Shown: in pieces, positions 24,735 to 38,060 of the stretch
Layout: the number at the start of each line of letters is the position of its first letter
How positions within the stretch are numbered: position 1 is the first letter of the stretch
NCBI GenBank assembly: GCA_026874595.1
Contig: CM049316.1
Coordinates: 27,821,339-27,885,338, forward strand
From: Sipunculus nudus
Lineage: Eukaryota; Annelida; Sipuncula; Golfingiida; Sipunculidae
Length of the DNA stretch: 64,000 bases
Reading direction: 5' to 3'
Position numbers and translations under genes: made by a program
The notes under the pieces: model-generated
Told to the model about the DNA's origin: nothing
Seen by the model: the letters and a program-made list of their open reading frames with translations, nothing else
Databases searched by the model: none

Positions 24735-24920
24735 TTTTAAAAGTTTACACATTTTTCTCTATTTTTGAGATATATAAATACAGACTAAATCTTGGCCTGT
24801 TGGTTAATCTGTTTGATGCTTCAGTTGAATGGGTATATACTACCATTCTGGTGATAAAATTTCCTTTTGCGAATCTCTTCCCAGTCAGCTGAGCGTCATG
24901 ACCCATGGGTCACTTGTTTT

Positions 24921-26029
24921 AATATTGTTTCTGATTTCCTTAATATTACCTTAACTGTTGTTCTTGGATTACCTGATAAATATTCTGAAACCTAGGGATA
25001 TTCCCAGCAACATGGAAACATTATGTTTTCTCGTAACTGGTTGATGTCTTTTATTGATTAATAAGATATTGGTTAATATGTACATTTAAATATATATTTC
25101 TCAACCATTTATGGCTCAAAACATTAATTTTTCAACATATTGAGTTGAAAGCATATGTACTAAAATGCTGAAATGGATCTAAGTTTTAACAGGAAGATGT
25201 TTATAGGTGAAATTTGAAAAATAATTCATGCACATTTTAAAAGCCACTATCCTATAAAATCATAATTTTGAAAGTAAGTACCCAAACTAAACATGTAAAT
25301 AGGTCTTAAGGTTTAGCCATATTTTAACATGATGCATAAAGATATTCATAATTTGCACATTATGTTGGGATTAAATTATTTTTAATCGAATACCTGGTAT
25401 CTGTTAAAATATTTTAAAATCTAGATCAATAAACAGATATTAGAAAACCAATTTTTTTCTTAAAATAACATGTAGAAACCTTTTTAAAGTTGTTACCGAT
25501 ATGTTTTGTTTTAATTTTGACCACGAATTATGAATTCCGATCTTGACCTAGAATAGCGACTGAATTGCTAGTTTAGATTAATGAATATGTAATCATAAGC
25601 CAATTTGTAACATAAAAATGTCAATTTGCCTATACATGTATATGCAAATAAGAAATCTGTTCACATGACACAATTTTTTATTATCATTATTATTAATAAT
25701 AACAAAATGGTTCACAAGATCAGTATGTATACAATACAAATAATGTAATGTCTGGTGACACTTCTTTCTTTTAATAATCATCTAGTATACTGCATTTTAA
25801 GAAGTTAAATATGTAGCATTGATGGACAGATAGTAGGCATTAGTAGCCCAGTAATTACGATATTTAATTCATATATTCAAAAGCCTGGCATGTGTAATAA
25901 CCCTTTCCTTCTGAATTGTTTAATTCTTATTACTTACTTTTTTGTACTTGAACTAGTTTAATTCAATTCAGACTTTCAACAGACAAGAGTTATTTCCATT
26001 TTTCCAGGTGTGTGCTTATCTTACCGTTC
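24921..26029. other. No supported gene
   Basis: Very AT-rich. It may include the 3' UTR of the minus-strand LINE that ends near 26030, but no poly(A) end could be fixed. Confidence 0.35.
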
Positions 26030-29000
26030 TTATTAGCAATATATTTCTCTATGTCCATAATCTGTCATATATGTGCTGTATTGCGCCTTTCAAGGAAGGT
26101 TTCACCTTCTTACATCTGCTAATATAAATATATCTTTTAACATATAAAATCAGGCTACCTACCAATCCTGTATATTCCCCAATAATTATGGATCGACCTT
26201 CGAACTTTTGGGAAACGGTAAAACTTTTTTTTAAACATCCATGAAGAGAATTTTCTCCAAAGTAATTGAGTAAATGGGCAAGACCAGAACTGTAGTTCAT
26301 ACGTCTCATCCAGTTCTTTGCAGAATGTATAGTATAGATTTTCAATTTATTTGATTTGAAACAACCTATTATTTAAGTAAAATGTTCTATCCAATTTGTT
26401 ATTTTGGGACATTCGAAGTTGAACTGCGTTTGTTAGTTTTGGAATATTAGAAAATGATTCAAGAACCTCATCACTAATTGTTAAGATTATATTCTCTGTC
26501 CACATGGTAAGTCTGGAGTTTTAAAGGTTTTCTCTATCAGTTTTTTGTACGTCAATTTATAATTTTTCTCGTATTTGTTATGTTTTCAACTTGAAGTTAA
26601 ACTCTTTTATTGGGGAATCCGCTAGACTTAATAATTTTCTTCCATGAATCAGGTATTTCCGCTAAGATTCCGTTGTATGTAAAAAATTTAGTATGCATAT
26701 TTAATTTTGCACATAATTATTCGTACCTTAAAATCTACATTTTTCTTTACCTACGTGCACAATATCTCGTATGTACCTAATATTTGTTGCATACCATTTA
26801 TTATAGAAAATAACATTATAAGCAATTTTAATATATGGGTTATACTATAAAATTTGATTTATAAAATCTTCCATGGTACAAGGTTTAAAAAAATTAAATT
26901 ACACCATGCATACTTTGTTTCTCTGCAAAAAGGGTTCCCAATATTTAAATATGACTTGCAGTCCTCTGTTGATAAATTAAATTTGAAGATGAACTGCATA
27001 AGGGGAAACAGGTCAAGAATGTAATTTTTTACATACATCTTCATACAAGTTCATTCTGTGTTTCGGCATGCATCATATTAAGACGTCCTTTATTGTATGG
27101 TGCAATTAAGGTACGGTATTTCACTTTATCAGGTTTATAAGACCATTTACATTTATAAATTATATTATTCAATTCCTTAAAGTGATCTATTGAAGGACCA
27201 GGGAGTGTTGAAAATAAATATATTAATTGTGACAAAGCACTACATTTCAGAATAGTAATTGTCCCCATAATTGTCAGCTTTCTCATTGACCAGCTTGCAA
27301 GGTTCTTCTGATTGTATTCAGTTTTTCTTTATAGTTTTCTTCAATTATGTTAATTAGTGATGACCGTAGTGATAGAACTAAAATAGTAGCAGATCCAGTT
27401 GACCACTGTAAAACTAGTTCCGATTCAAGTCTCTTGTTTTCTTCTATATGAGGTGTTTTATTTACTAAAGACAATTATTAAATTTTTATATTTATTTAAT
27501 TCCAGTCTACAAGAATTCTGAAATTTTCCAAATAATTCAATGATTTTTTAATACTTTGAATATCAGATAATAACCTAACAGTATCATCAGCATATTGAAG
27601 TATTTTCTACTCATATCTATTAAATGTAACTCCTTTCAATTTATGATTGTGTCTTATTTCAGTAGCTTTTAGTTCTTCAGATAAAATGTAAAAATATGGA
27701 GACAGCCTTGTCTTAAGATTCTTGTTGGTTTGTAAAATGTGAAATCTATCCGTTATTTATAACACATGTACTACAGTTATCTTAATCCATATCATGAAAG
27801 TTGCTCCAAATTTGAAATAATCTAGACATTTCCATAAAAATGGCCATTCCAAACAGTCGAACACTTTCTTAAAACCAGTTGTCATAATCTAACCAAAAAT
27901 ACCTCAGTCATTTGCACTATTTAAAATATTAATCAGCTGATTTATGTTTTCTCCAATAAATGTTTTCCTTTATTAACCTGTTTGGTCTTGATAAACGAGT
28001 TTAGATAAAAAAGACTTCATTCTGTTTGCGAAGCATGTGGAAAATTATTTTATAATCTGTAATTGTAATCAATTCTGGAGGTCTGTTAAAGATGCCTATT
28101 CACTTACCTTTTGATACAGAATTTATGGGATTACCTTTTGTTTATAAAGGTAAAATAGATGATTGGGACCCTTTAAAGTTTTGTTCTTCTTAGGTAATAA
28201 ATTAATAATTCCTAGTGTCTGGGTCGAACAGAGACTGCCAGTTTCTAAAGAATATGTTAAAGCATCCATGAAATATTGTTTTAAGTCTTTCCATGCAGAA
28301 AAATGTATAAAATTCTCCCGGAATCCCATCAAAACCAGATGCTTTATTGTTCGGAAAGCTTTTTAGAACTTCTAGTACTTCTTTATCTGTTATTACACAG
28401 TTGGTCCTCTCATTATCTGCATATTATTATTATTATTATGCCCTTGGTCTGTGAGGATATTAGTTCTGGCTTTGTACAGGTTTTCATCAAATAGTTTTTC
28501 CTTTTCTAAGATATCTTTAGTGTTCTCTATAACCTCTCAATCATTTAAGATTAGTTTATTAAGTACTTTATTATAATTTTTTTTTAAGTTCTAAATATTT
28601 TGTTGATTTTACCCCCTGTTCATACAATCTCGCTCTGCTGTGCCCTATTCCATCTATTTATTTTTGCTTCTACTAATTTCTCGACCTCTTTCTTTATTGT
28701 TTCTTCTTCCTCTTTATTATGTATCACTGTGTTTTGTTGAAGGGCTTTCAACCTCTCCTCAAGATTTTTAAGTTGAGAATTCTTTTTCATGTTTAGAGAT
28801 ATGCTATATGAGATAGAATCTCTCCGAATATTCTTTTTTATAACCTCCCAAAATAGGCTAGAATTTTAACCTTTATTTTCTAGAAGTGTATTTGTAAAAG
28901 TTGATTTTATAAGTTAAAAATATTCTTCATTTTAACAGACTACTCTTAAAATTCCAATAACTTTTTCCTTTTTTATGTTTACATGTTTTTATAGTTACTT

Positions 29001-29695
29001 TTATGGCCAGATGGTCGGTTTTGTAAGCTGGTATAATGTCAATAGCTTTTACCCATTCATTTAATCGCTTTGATATTAAGAAGAAGTCTAGACAACTCCA
29101 GACTGGTGTGGGATTGTCTCTTGACCATGTATATCTTTTTGTATTAGGATGTTTTAGTCTCAATATATCAATTAAGCCTGTTTCTTCCATATAGTCTATA
29201 GTTTTGTTCTTCTTGCATATTTTAACTTTCATATGATCCATTTGATCTATCAAATAACTATCTAGAGTAATATTCCAATCCAAGAATCCTGTAGTTATTT
29301 TTCATTATCCAGAATGAAAAAAATTGTGGTGAATCAATATTTGATTCATATTTATTTGCTAGTGATATCCTATTATCATCTATGTTGCAGTCTAAAATTA
29401 TTTAACTTCCCTGAGTATCAATCTTTTGTTCTATTACTTCACATGCAACGTTATCCTTGATTAAAATGACAACTCCCCTAGCTTGATTGCTCCAATGATT
29501 AAAAATTATTTGATGTCCCCACTCTGCTCTCCAGATATGTTCAACCTCTCTACTGCTGTGAGTTACCTGGATAAAAAAAAATATATCTGCAACTGAACTT
29601 GTATCCAGTTAAATACTTCTGTTCCCCTAGTAGCATTACCGAGGCCACGGGCATTAAAGGAAAATATACATCTATTCAAGATATCTTTTGTACAA
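26030..29695 (-). pseudogene. Near full-length LINE ORF2, inactivated
   Basis: Read from 29695 downward, the pieces follow the order of an L1/Tx1-type ORF2. The endonuclease start is FNARGLGN (29635-29658), then WRAEWGHQIIFNHW and RGVVILIKDN. The endonuclease end, with YTWSRDN, SCLDFFLIS and KTDHLAIKVT, lies at 28927-29283. RT entry is TQTLGIINLLPKKNK (28123-28332); the RQGC block follows near 27700 and the catalytic YADDT at 27581-27597. The thumb is at 27041-27286 (ITILKCSALSQLIYLFSTLP) and the C-terminus at 26049-26345 (RCKKVKPSLKG). The span, about 3.66 kb, fits a roughly 1200-residue ORF2. Many frameshifts and stops, one just before YADDT, show it is long dead. No ORF1 was recognised beyond 29700. 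Confidence 0.9.
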
Positions 29696-29699
29696 ACCA

Positions 29700-30690
29700 T
29701 ATTATACATACATGTAATTGAGATTATTTGAATTACTAATATGGATCATGTTACTCACTGTTAATCTGAACATCGGCTCACTACATGTGGTCATACCTGA
29801 CTGCTTGGATTGAAGAAGAACATTATCCGATTTGCATTTTAGACTTACGTCTGGCCTAAAATACAGAGCGGAATAGATGAAGTAGCAGGTCAATGTGCCA
29901 AAGTAAAATATTACTGGTATCTCAGAAGTGTAAGCATTCATTTGACTCTCAATATGGTCTTGATTTGTATTGGGCGATAATGAAGTACTCTGTATTGTGC
30001 ACTGTATAATAACATGACACAATTTACTTTATAAGTAATGTTACTTGCATTGAAATATAATTTTGCTTCATCTCCTGAGGTTATGCAAATATACTTTTAC
30101 TCGTGTCAGTTTATCCCAGTATTATTTGTACTCACATATGCAAATCTATTTTCATGACACATTATACTTACAAAAGTAAAATTACTTCTATGTGTATTTG
30201 TACTCACAGGAGTAAATGTGGGGACGTGAATAGGGCTTAATATTCAGACAACGCAACATGTAGCAGCGTTTTCCCAAGGTCCCGATTTAATTTAGCAATA
30301 GTAATACAACAAATATTAGAGCATATACAATGAGATAAGTATACATGCATCACTATTATATCATTATATGTAAGTATCATAATAATATGTATCTGTGTTA
30401 CAATTAGTAATGATGAGTCATGTGTAAAGTCAAAAGGGTCTTCTTCATCAACGAGTGACAACCTTTACGATCATTAAGACACATACATATCAATGAATTT
30501 CTGAAATATCCCTTAAAAGCCGATCGCGCACTGAAACTCAATTAGTCCAAAGGCATATGTACTATAATAGTTGCCTCAAAACCGTTGTATTTTCCCCGAG
30601 TATATGATTTGTTTGTCGCAGAAATTTCTCGAAGCTCTGACAGCTTATTGTACAAAAGTATATCCATTCGTATGTCGATATAATCTAACC
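29700..30690. other. No supported gene
   Basis: Lies upstream of the minus-strand LINE ORF2, where ORF1 would be expected, but no coiled-coil or RNA-binding ORF1 is recognisable. Confidence 0.3.
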
Positions 30691-30691
30691 A

Positions 30692-30900
30692 AGAAATGCA
30701 TTCTTATGAATGCGGTCCTTAATGAGGGAGCCTCCCAAAATTTCGTGCAGAAGTTCCCCAAAGCCGTGATTGCATTCACCTCTTCGATCCATATCCCCGG
30801 TTTATAAGTGACCTTACATTTGTTAATATTCCTTCAAGTCCTTCCTGGACCGGGATTATGAGGCGGATCCAACCCAAAATATAATCGAACCTAATTAGAT
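30692..30900 (-). mobile_element. Family R1 Helitron-like element, partial
   Basis: GCATTCTTATGAATGC hairpin, then sequence parallel to the copy at 2113-2540 (CCTTCCTGGACCGGGATTATG region). The expected CTAG is CTTG here, and the far end is missing. Confidence 0.55.
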
Positions 30901-30911
30901 TGACTCCTTTT

Positions 30912-30992
30912 GAGAAAACTGGTCAGGTGGCGGCGCCAGATGAACGTTTCGAGAAAACTCGGCAGGTGGCGGCGCCAGATGAACGGTCTTTT
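30912..30992 (+). repeat. Two-copy ~39-bp direct repeat
   Basis: GAGAAAACT followed by CAGGTGGCGGCGCCAGATGA occurs twice in a row, with a third GAGAAAA start after it. The GGCGCC core recalls the boxes in the Helitron-like arrays. Confidence 0.85.
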
Positions 30993-32856
30993 GAGAAAAT
31001 GACATGAAGATAAAGGGAATAATAATTTTGAATATTTTGTCAGTAACAAAATTGCACAGAGATTATCTTATCTCCTCTGATTGTCTTTTTCCTTTTTCAT
31101 ATATTAATTTTAGTTCAGTAGAAGTATTAAATATACACTTTTTTATATGTCCTGTTTGTTCTTCTCTTTTATTTTCGATTTTCTTTCGAACAAAAAAGAT
31201 TTCCACGAAACAGGTAACTTGGTTAATTTGAACATTATGTCCTTTAATATAACTTACATTTTATATATCTGCAGTACATTCTAGAACTGAAACATATCGA
31301 TTTTGGGGTGGTAATCTGCCCAGAGTGCATTACCCCTGAGGAGAAAAGTTTATAATTTTGATGATTTGATAGCTACAAAAGAAATCAGAAGAGAGCTTGA
31401 GGTGGACAACGGGGTAGGGGTGGGGGAGTGCAGGGATAAATACTTGTTTAAAGAATACTCCACTTGGTTATTATGCTGAGGAAAAGGCAACATCATGTTT
31501 CTTCAAAATGTGTCATTGGAAAACCTGAACACCAAAGTCTCTATCATAAACTTTAATGTGTCTAACAAGATTCTATATTTAGTTTGACCTTTTCAGTTGC
31601 CGCCTATTTAACATTGTAATCTTCAACAAGAAGGGTCTCAAAACACCTTACTGTAATTTACGTAAGAAACAAATGTTTGGGAAGATCAATGGCATGCCCC
31701 GCACAGCTGTTGTCCTAACTATCGCCTGAAATAGGTCTGTTGCGTGCGGAATCTGTTTGACCTATTATCCTCTGCTGTTCAAAACATTCGTATCTTCACT
31801 AAAGAATGCAGAAAGCACGCTCTGTGAATGTTGTTGCCATAATTAAAGATGACAACTCAAATTTAACAACATTAAATAAATTATAAATCACAAAACATTG
31901 ATTCGATATCTCCCCAGACTCTTGCAAATGAGCTATAATTAACAAGGCATAGGCAATGGAGTGTGCGATCTTGAAATTGAGGTCAAGGTAAAAAATAACT
32001 ATTACACTTGCCAAAGAAGTTTTGAAGAAAAAAACTTGAGATGTATCGGGAATATTCTGAGAAGGAAGGAAAATATAATTATTTTTTTTAATTAAAAGGC
32101 CGGTGGTATTGCGTCTGGGGAAACCCTCCCCCCCCCCCCCCCCACACACACACAAACACACATGTAAATGACCCAAATTTTGATGTTGAAAATTCCAATC
32201 AACCCCTATAAGCCTCTAATCTTAGACTATTGGTCAGAATTTTAAATCCCTTTAGAACCTTTTTTTTTTTTAAAAAATATATAAGTACAGGGCTCCACAA
32301 AAATAAAGAACCACCCATTTTTCTACCCATTCTACGTATTAATATACATTCAATATACTGTGGTTGACATTTTGTTCGCGAGGGTTTCAAAGGGGAATTA
32401 TTGCGAATAATAACACTATCGTGAATAAGAGTTTCCATCGACGAAGGCAAAGTTGAAAAGTAAAAGGTGGACATTATGACATAAAATAGATCGTGTATGT
32501 TCAAAGACTGACATTTTCAATCAAATCTGATCTTTCCAATATTTTGCCATTAACGAACAATACATTTCGCTTATAAAATTGTGTGCAGATAATATTTTAA
32601 TATTATTAGTACACAAAATGAAAGGTTATACTCTATGTATAGAAAATGGAACCCCGCGAAACAATGAAAAAGTGAAAATAATGAAATTTTATCCTCTCGA
32701 AAAAATGAAGGCGGCCACAGTATTCCATTACAGTTACATTTTCTTTTATTTTTCCCTATTGCTAATTCATGAAATATAGACCAGGCCAACTGAAGAAAAA
32801 AATACTGAGGAGCATTCAACCAGCTGGTGAAAAGAATACAAAGTCACCGAACAAGG
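30993..32856. other. No supported gene
   Basis: AT-rich, with a C-run and CA tract near 32128-32161. No coding or repeat family recognised. Confidence 0.35.
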
Positions 32857-32860
32857 TTAA

Positions 32861-33308
32861 AGGGACCTAATCAACATACCAAGTATGTCAAATATTCATA
32901 AAAGTATTCTCCTGAAAATAATTTATTATCAGCCAAGGTTGAATTAAAAACCGTTCGCTTAGTCTTGAACACAAGTGGAAGAAAACATGCACAGGGCAAT
33001 GCTACTTGGTTGCTTTCCGTACAGCATCACAAATCAAGCTTTTTGAAAGTTTTAAACCGGGGTATCTTCTATGTCTTTTCTTTAATTTTTCTTCTCTTTG
33101 TATGGGAGTCTCGCGTATGCGCAAGATCAATCTCTGGTCATACAAATATACACACGTAAATACTCACACACAGGATCAAAACAACGTTTAAAACAGGTGA
33201 CTGTGAGATGGTAAGTCGTGTACCGGGATGGTTTTGTTGAAAAGTTTTGCTATTCAGCCATAAAGACCTATCCCACACACATGTTATCACAAATGTTTTT
33301 TTAACCCT
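32861..33308. mobile_element. Possible TTAA-site element
   Basis: TTAA-AGGGACCTAATCA on the left and AACCCT-TTAA on the right bound 448 bp, the same size class as the three clearer TTAA-site elements. The left end resembles theirs, but the right end matches only over AGGG and the interior is not visibly related. Confidence 0.4.
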
Positions 33309-33312
33309 TTAA

Positions 33313-35339
33313 AATAGATCTCCAGCAGTGTCAGAACAGGTGTAAACAATCCATTAGTCTGTTAATTCTGTGAAGAATTACATGTTTTAGAGAGAAATTA
33401 GTGGGAACCCGGGTGTCTGAACTCCCCATGACGGAAACTCCCTGGGCACACTGGCTCCAACCTGTATTTTGCTGGATGGTACAAAACATGAAAAGTCTCA
33501 ATTTGCAATACATCAGAACGACAGGACCAGGGCGGGCAACCTTGGCAGAATATACAGGAGAAGGAAATGAGTTTTAACCGTAGGATTCTCTGACCCGACC
33601 CTGTCCCCTTTACTCGCCTCACGTATAGGTCATATTTCTTGCTAGTTTTTCATATGCCTGGGATTTTGAATGATATACTCAATTCGCAATCGATTTTCGG
33701 GGATTTATATCCATTGCCTTGCTTCCTCCTAGTATATGCAGTGATCCATCTAGGAATGGTCAATATATTTGACTCGGACACGTGCCAAGCGTCACCAACA
33801 TGACAGCCTTCGTTCATGCATATTAAGATATAACTTATCTTGCATTTTTCTTTGTAAAATAAATTTCGATTTTTATAGTCTCGGTTCTATTGGATTTATC
33901 GCTTTAATATTAAGGGTAAAGGCATCATGTATATATTGTTTAATATCACACCTACACCTACACACACACTAACATATATATGTATATATAATTTAAATGC
34001 ATTGCATATATGTATGTGTAAGTAGATGTGCGTGTATATGTGTGTTTTTCCTTTTGAAAATTTGGAAATTTTTAACATACACATTACAAACATTAAACAT
34101 TGTATATATTTTTTACATGTACCAAATATTCGATATAAATATATATATAAATATACATATTTAAAATCATTACTTTAGTAACACCGTTCTATCCCAAACA
34201 GATGTAAAACAAAATAAGCAGAAACATGCATGCGATGGTTCATTATTTCCCTATTGTTAAATAAAAACTAAAGATAAGTAGGTCACCAGCTATCGGGAAT
34301 CTAGCATAGCGGGCACCTGCTATAACCTTGAACTATACAATTGGGTTTAACTACGGATGCAGGGCAAGGCCAGAGGTTTGGTCTTGGGGTGAATTGTCTT
34401 GTGGAGTGATGGACCATAAGGCGGCCGTGCCAGATGGTCCCATTCTGCAAGTAGCATCCCTCTGAGCTGCCGGTCAATAGCCGCAATTGCGCGAAATTGC
34501 CTCCAGGAGGTTTAATAGAACATGGTATTGTTTGTAGATCGGACGGATGGTCATACAGGGTACCCACGTCATAGACGGAGGGCATCGTCCTTGCATTACA
34601 GAAATAATTGCCCCATTATCTCATGGCTGTTTGATTTACTGCCCTGTGTTCCTACTAGCTTTGTGGCAAACGTTTGTACAAGATTGTGGCCACCCTATTA
34701 TATACTAAACTGGAAAGCACCAACACAGCGCGAAATTCATTGATAACCTTAGCTGATATCGAGTACAAACATAATTTAATCAATTACCGATGTCTGATCC
34801 GTTCACAAAGTTCGATGGAAATTAATAAAAACATTTGGCTTTTTTGTTGTTGTGAGAAACTAAGTAAAATGCCCCGTAGCTGTCGTTTTGTACAATCTCT
34901 TACTGTCTGCTGATGCATTTTTGAGTGGTCACGAGTGGGGTGGGGTGGGGTGGGGGAGTAGCAGGCCGTGTTCAGACTCTCACGAATCATCCCGCTCCTC
35001 AACCCGAACAAGAACTGAAGTAAAAGCTCGAGTCTGAGTGGGCATTTAGGTGACCTACATTGGTTTAAGTCTAGTTTTCAGATCCAATATTGTATACATC
35101 AAATGTCTTGATTAAAGACGATGGTCATTACTCACTATGCATGTAGATGTAACCGACTGTTATATTGCTGATTGACCCCGGGATTGCTGAATTTGTGTGT
35201 ATACCGCTACAAGGGTCCATATTTTGTTATGCTGAAGGGGAGGATACTCTAGGAGCCAAGTGAGAGAAAGTGGCTTCTTTAAGGGTTTTGTTCAACCCAT
35301 CGCCTAGACAATTTCCACGGGTACCAGGGTCCAGCTAAA
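33313..35339. other. No supported gene; short repeats
   Basis: Contains imperfect TA/CA/GT tracts near 33950-34160 and a GGGGT run near 34937-34958. A 94-codon minus frame at 34301-34585 lies in GC-richer sequence but shows no known domain. Confidence 0.35.
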
Positions 35340-37462
35340 CTTCGCTAGTGTATGATCAGGTGGTGCAATTGTTTTGTAATAGCATGTTTTTATACACTAC
35401 TCCGGCGATGAAAATGTTTATATACGTTTTTCCAGGATAGAGGTAGGGGTAATAAAAATCTCTGTAACTTCTTGAGTATTTAATAAATTGCAATAAAATA
35501 TTGTCTCTCATTTGAAGGAGCAGGAAGCTGGCTGTAACATCAAATCATGCTTGATGATATGTTGTTAAAGGTCAAGGTCAGAGGGGTCAGCAATTACAGG
35601 AAACTTAATTTTCTTTACAATTTTTACTTCCTTATTACCTTTCTTGAGTGAAAAAGTCTATTCAAGCTCCCCGTGTTAGGTTCATATACTTAATATTGGT
35701 ATCAGAGGTCATCTACAGCACTCTGGGTCATTGTCAGGGCAGATTCAAGTGGGAAAATGTTTGCGTTGTTTTGTGACAGCATCTGTTTATACACCAACCC
35801 GGTTATGGAGACCTGAAGATCTTTTTCCTCATTTGCTTTAGCAAAATATTATATCCAGGCTATTCATTTATTATATTTTTCTCATTTAGTACATAGTTAA
35901 TGCAAAGATTGGTCCACTGTCTTTTTGAGAGTCAATTTAAAAGGTATCAGTTTGTAAAATATATTAAAAATACCGGTTTTAAAGGTTACAGAATCACAGT
36001 TTCACAGTGAAATTGTACCCAAATCTGCATTTTTCACATGACATCAGGTTTTTTAGTTTTGTGAGCTGATAAAATGAACACCAGTACTGACAAATTAAAA
36101 AATTGTATATTTATTTTGCGCTCAGATTGTAGTTATTTATGTTAATAATGTATTAACAGAGGAACTTAGAACTGTAGTCGGTTGAATGAAACGAAACAAA
36201 TACGGTCGACTTAAGTTTTTAAAGAATTGTTTTATTTTGGTCATTGTTCAGTCGACATCAAAATCATTCAGTATAGCGGATTCCTTACCAGTCACGAACG
36301 GTAATTCAATAATATGTAACATGGAGCACAAATCGGATAATACATAAGTACATAAATTCTCATCCATTCTTACACACGCTTTGGTATATTACCGTTTTTA
36401 GCCCTTATTACACCATTCTGTTGTAGCTCACGGGATCTTGTATGGGGAATTATAAAATATACAATCAGTAGGCTTACACAGTAGGCTTACACAAGGAACA
36501 ATCCGTCACACAGCATGGTCCTGCACACGTTAAGTTGACAGTGCAAGTTAAAGTACTTGAACATGAAAAGATAAATAATACGCTCAGTCATGATAATACA
36601 CTAAATTATTCATTGTCACGCTATATAAATAGGATTTAAAGAACTCTATAAAGATAAACTCATGGTATGTTAATAAATTAAATCAATTAACCAGCTTGCC
36701 ATGTAGAATATGTATGAAAGTCTTTGCTTCAAACATCAAGCAGTCACACGCTTACCTTTACAACTTTATTTTACATGATGATTGATCAAAAATAGAATAT
36801 TCGGGAATCTTAAGCAAGGTCATATCCCTGATGCTGTGTAAGATCAGTATACAACTTAATGTACATGTATATCTACACAGTAATTGATGAAAAGCTGATC
36901 TATCGAGCATCATATGGGTGGTGCAGTGTATAGCAAGATAAAAAAAATACACATAATTGTTCTGAAAATCCCTGCCTACACCAATCCTCAATTCTTACAG
37001 CCAGGTATTCATTCTCTCTTTCTATAGAACTAATGTAATTTCTAGATCACTATTCTTAACTGTTAATGAACTCTAGGAAATTCTTCAGAAAGTTCCGATA
37101 ACGCCTCTTTGACGGATGTATGAGCTTATCTACAAGCTGTTAGTAAACTAAGCAATGATGAAAACGGAACCAGGGGCGTCAATATAGGGGGGGGGGGATG
37201 GGGAGTATATATACCCCCCACTTTTTGGCAAGGGGTATGGTCAATGTAATCATCCCCCCGCTTTTCAGAGAATAATATTATATAATTGCAAATGAAATAT
37301 ATTAATAATTAGAATTAAAGACTTTTGATCTATTTACTAAAAAATGTTATATCTAAACCTTGCTTAAAATTAAAAAATAGCTTATTTTCTAATTCATTAT
37401 AATTATTTGAAATAAGATAAAATATATATATATATTATAATAATTATATATATTTATATATA

Positions 37463-37526
<64 letters not shown>

Positions 37527-37556
37527 TTGAATGTCACTCAGAGACGTTGAAATATA

Positions 37557-37602
<46 letters not shown>

Positions 37603-37627
37603 TTGAATGTCACTCAGAGACGTTGAA

Positions 37628-37677
<50 letters not shown>

Positions 37678-38055
37678 GTCATCCCCCCACCCTAGAAGAA
37701 AAATTGACGCCACTGAACGGAACAAAAACATGTAAACTGAGGTAATTAGTTGCATATGTATGGAACCTGAAAAACGCCTTTTGCAAAACGTTTGACTTGC
37801 TGCCAAATGTTCTTGTTGATGTGGATTATTTGGTGGGTTACCTGAAAACCATGTGGATATACGGTACGGTGACATGGCCTATTTTTTATCGGAGGTCCAA
37901 GGGATAATTAGTACCTTTAGTTAATTAGAAGTCAGATATCGGAATAGACACCTTTAAGATGAGTAACCACCTCGTGATGATGGTTGGGTACTGATAATGA
38001 TTAATTTTTATAATTTACAAAACATTAGTTGGTATTAGTGATAATTCTAAATCTC
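35340..38055 (-). repeat. Left member of a large opposed repeat pair
   Basis: Its reverse complement follows 46620-49620 landmark by landmark. Examples are GTCGGTTGAATGAAACGAAAC (36178 vs 48182 inverted); the block at 36780-36950 vs 47220-47400; AGCTTGCCATGTAGAA (36700 vs 47460); and GGAATAGACACCTTTAAGATG (37950 vs 46730). Identity looks roughly 75-85%. It carries a MITE at 37171-37715 that the partner lacks. At the outer end is a family repeated every ~390 bp with a (G)TCAAGGTCAGAGG core. It may be one transposon-derived unit in two orientations. Confidence 0.75.
37171..37715. mobile_element. hAT-like MITE with 8-bp TSD
   Basis: Ends are CAGGGGCGTCAAT and the inverse of CAGTGGCGTCAAT. AACGGAAC is duplicated exactly on both sides (37163-37170, 37716-37723). 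An 8-bp duplication and CAG-start ends are typical of hAT elements. The opposed repeat near 47005-47030 shows the same region without the insert. Much of the interior is TA microsatellite (37437-37672), with a ~28-bp GGTTGAATGTCACTCAGAG segment repeated at 37525 and 37601. Confidence 0.85.
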
Positions 38056-38060
38056 CTGGT

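Larger units (their letters stand above)
21875..24920 (+). mobile_element. Helitron-like element with ~340-bp tandem array, interrupted
   Basis: The left end is a hairpin (TAGCTCAG...CTGAGCTA, 21875-21905). GCTCAGCTGACTG at 21877-21889 recurs inverted at 24882-24894, and the right end carries the perfect palindrome TGACCCATGGGTCA (24899-24912). Between them is a ~340-bp tandem array. Paired short terminal repeats, end hairpins and a central array match non-autonomous Helitron/Helentron-type elements known in bivalves (family knowledge). The right part, resuming with CACATTTTTCTCTATTTTTG near 24750, is separated from the array by a second element at 23594-24734. Confidence 0.65.

Noticed and set aside
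21875-24920. CRISPR-like array
   Set aside because: Units of 277-340 bp are long and diverged without short spacers, and the DNA is animal.
34301-34585. 94-codon minus-strand frame as a gene
   Set aside because: No recognisable motif and no supporting neighbour; kept only as a note in the intergenic entry.
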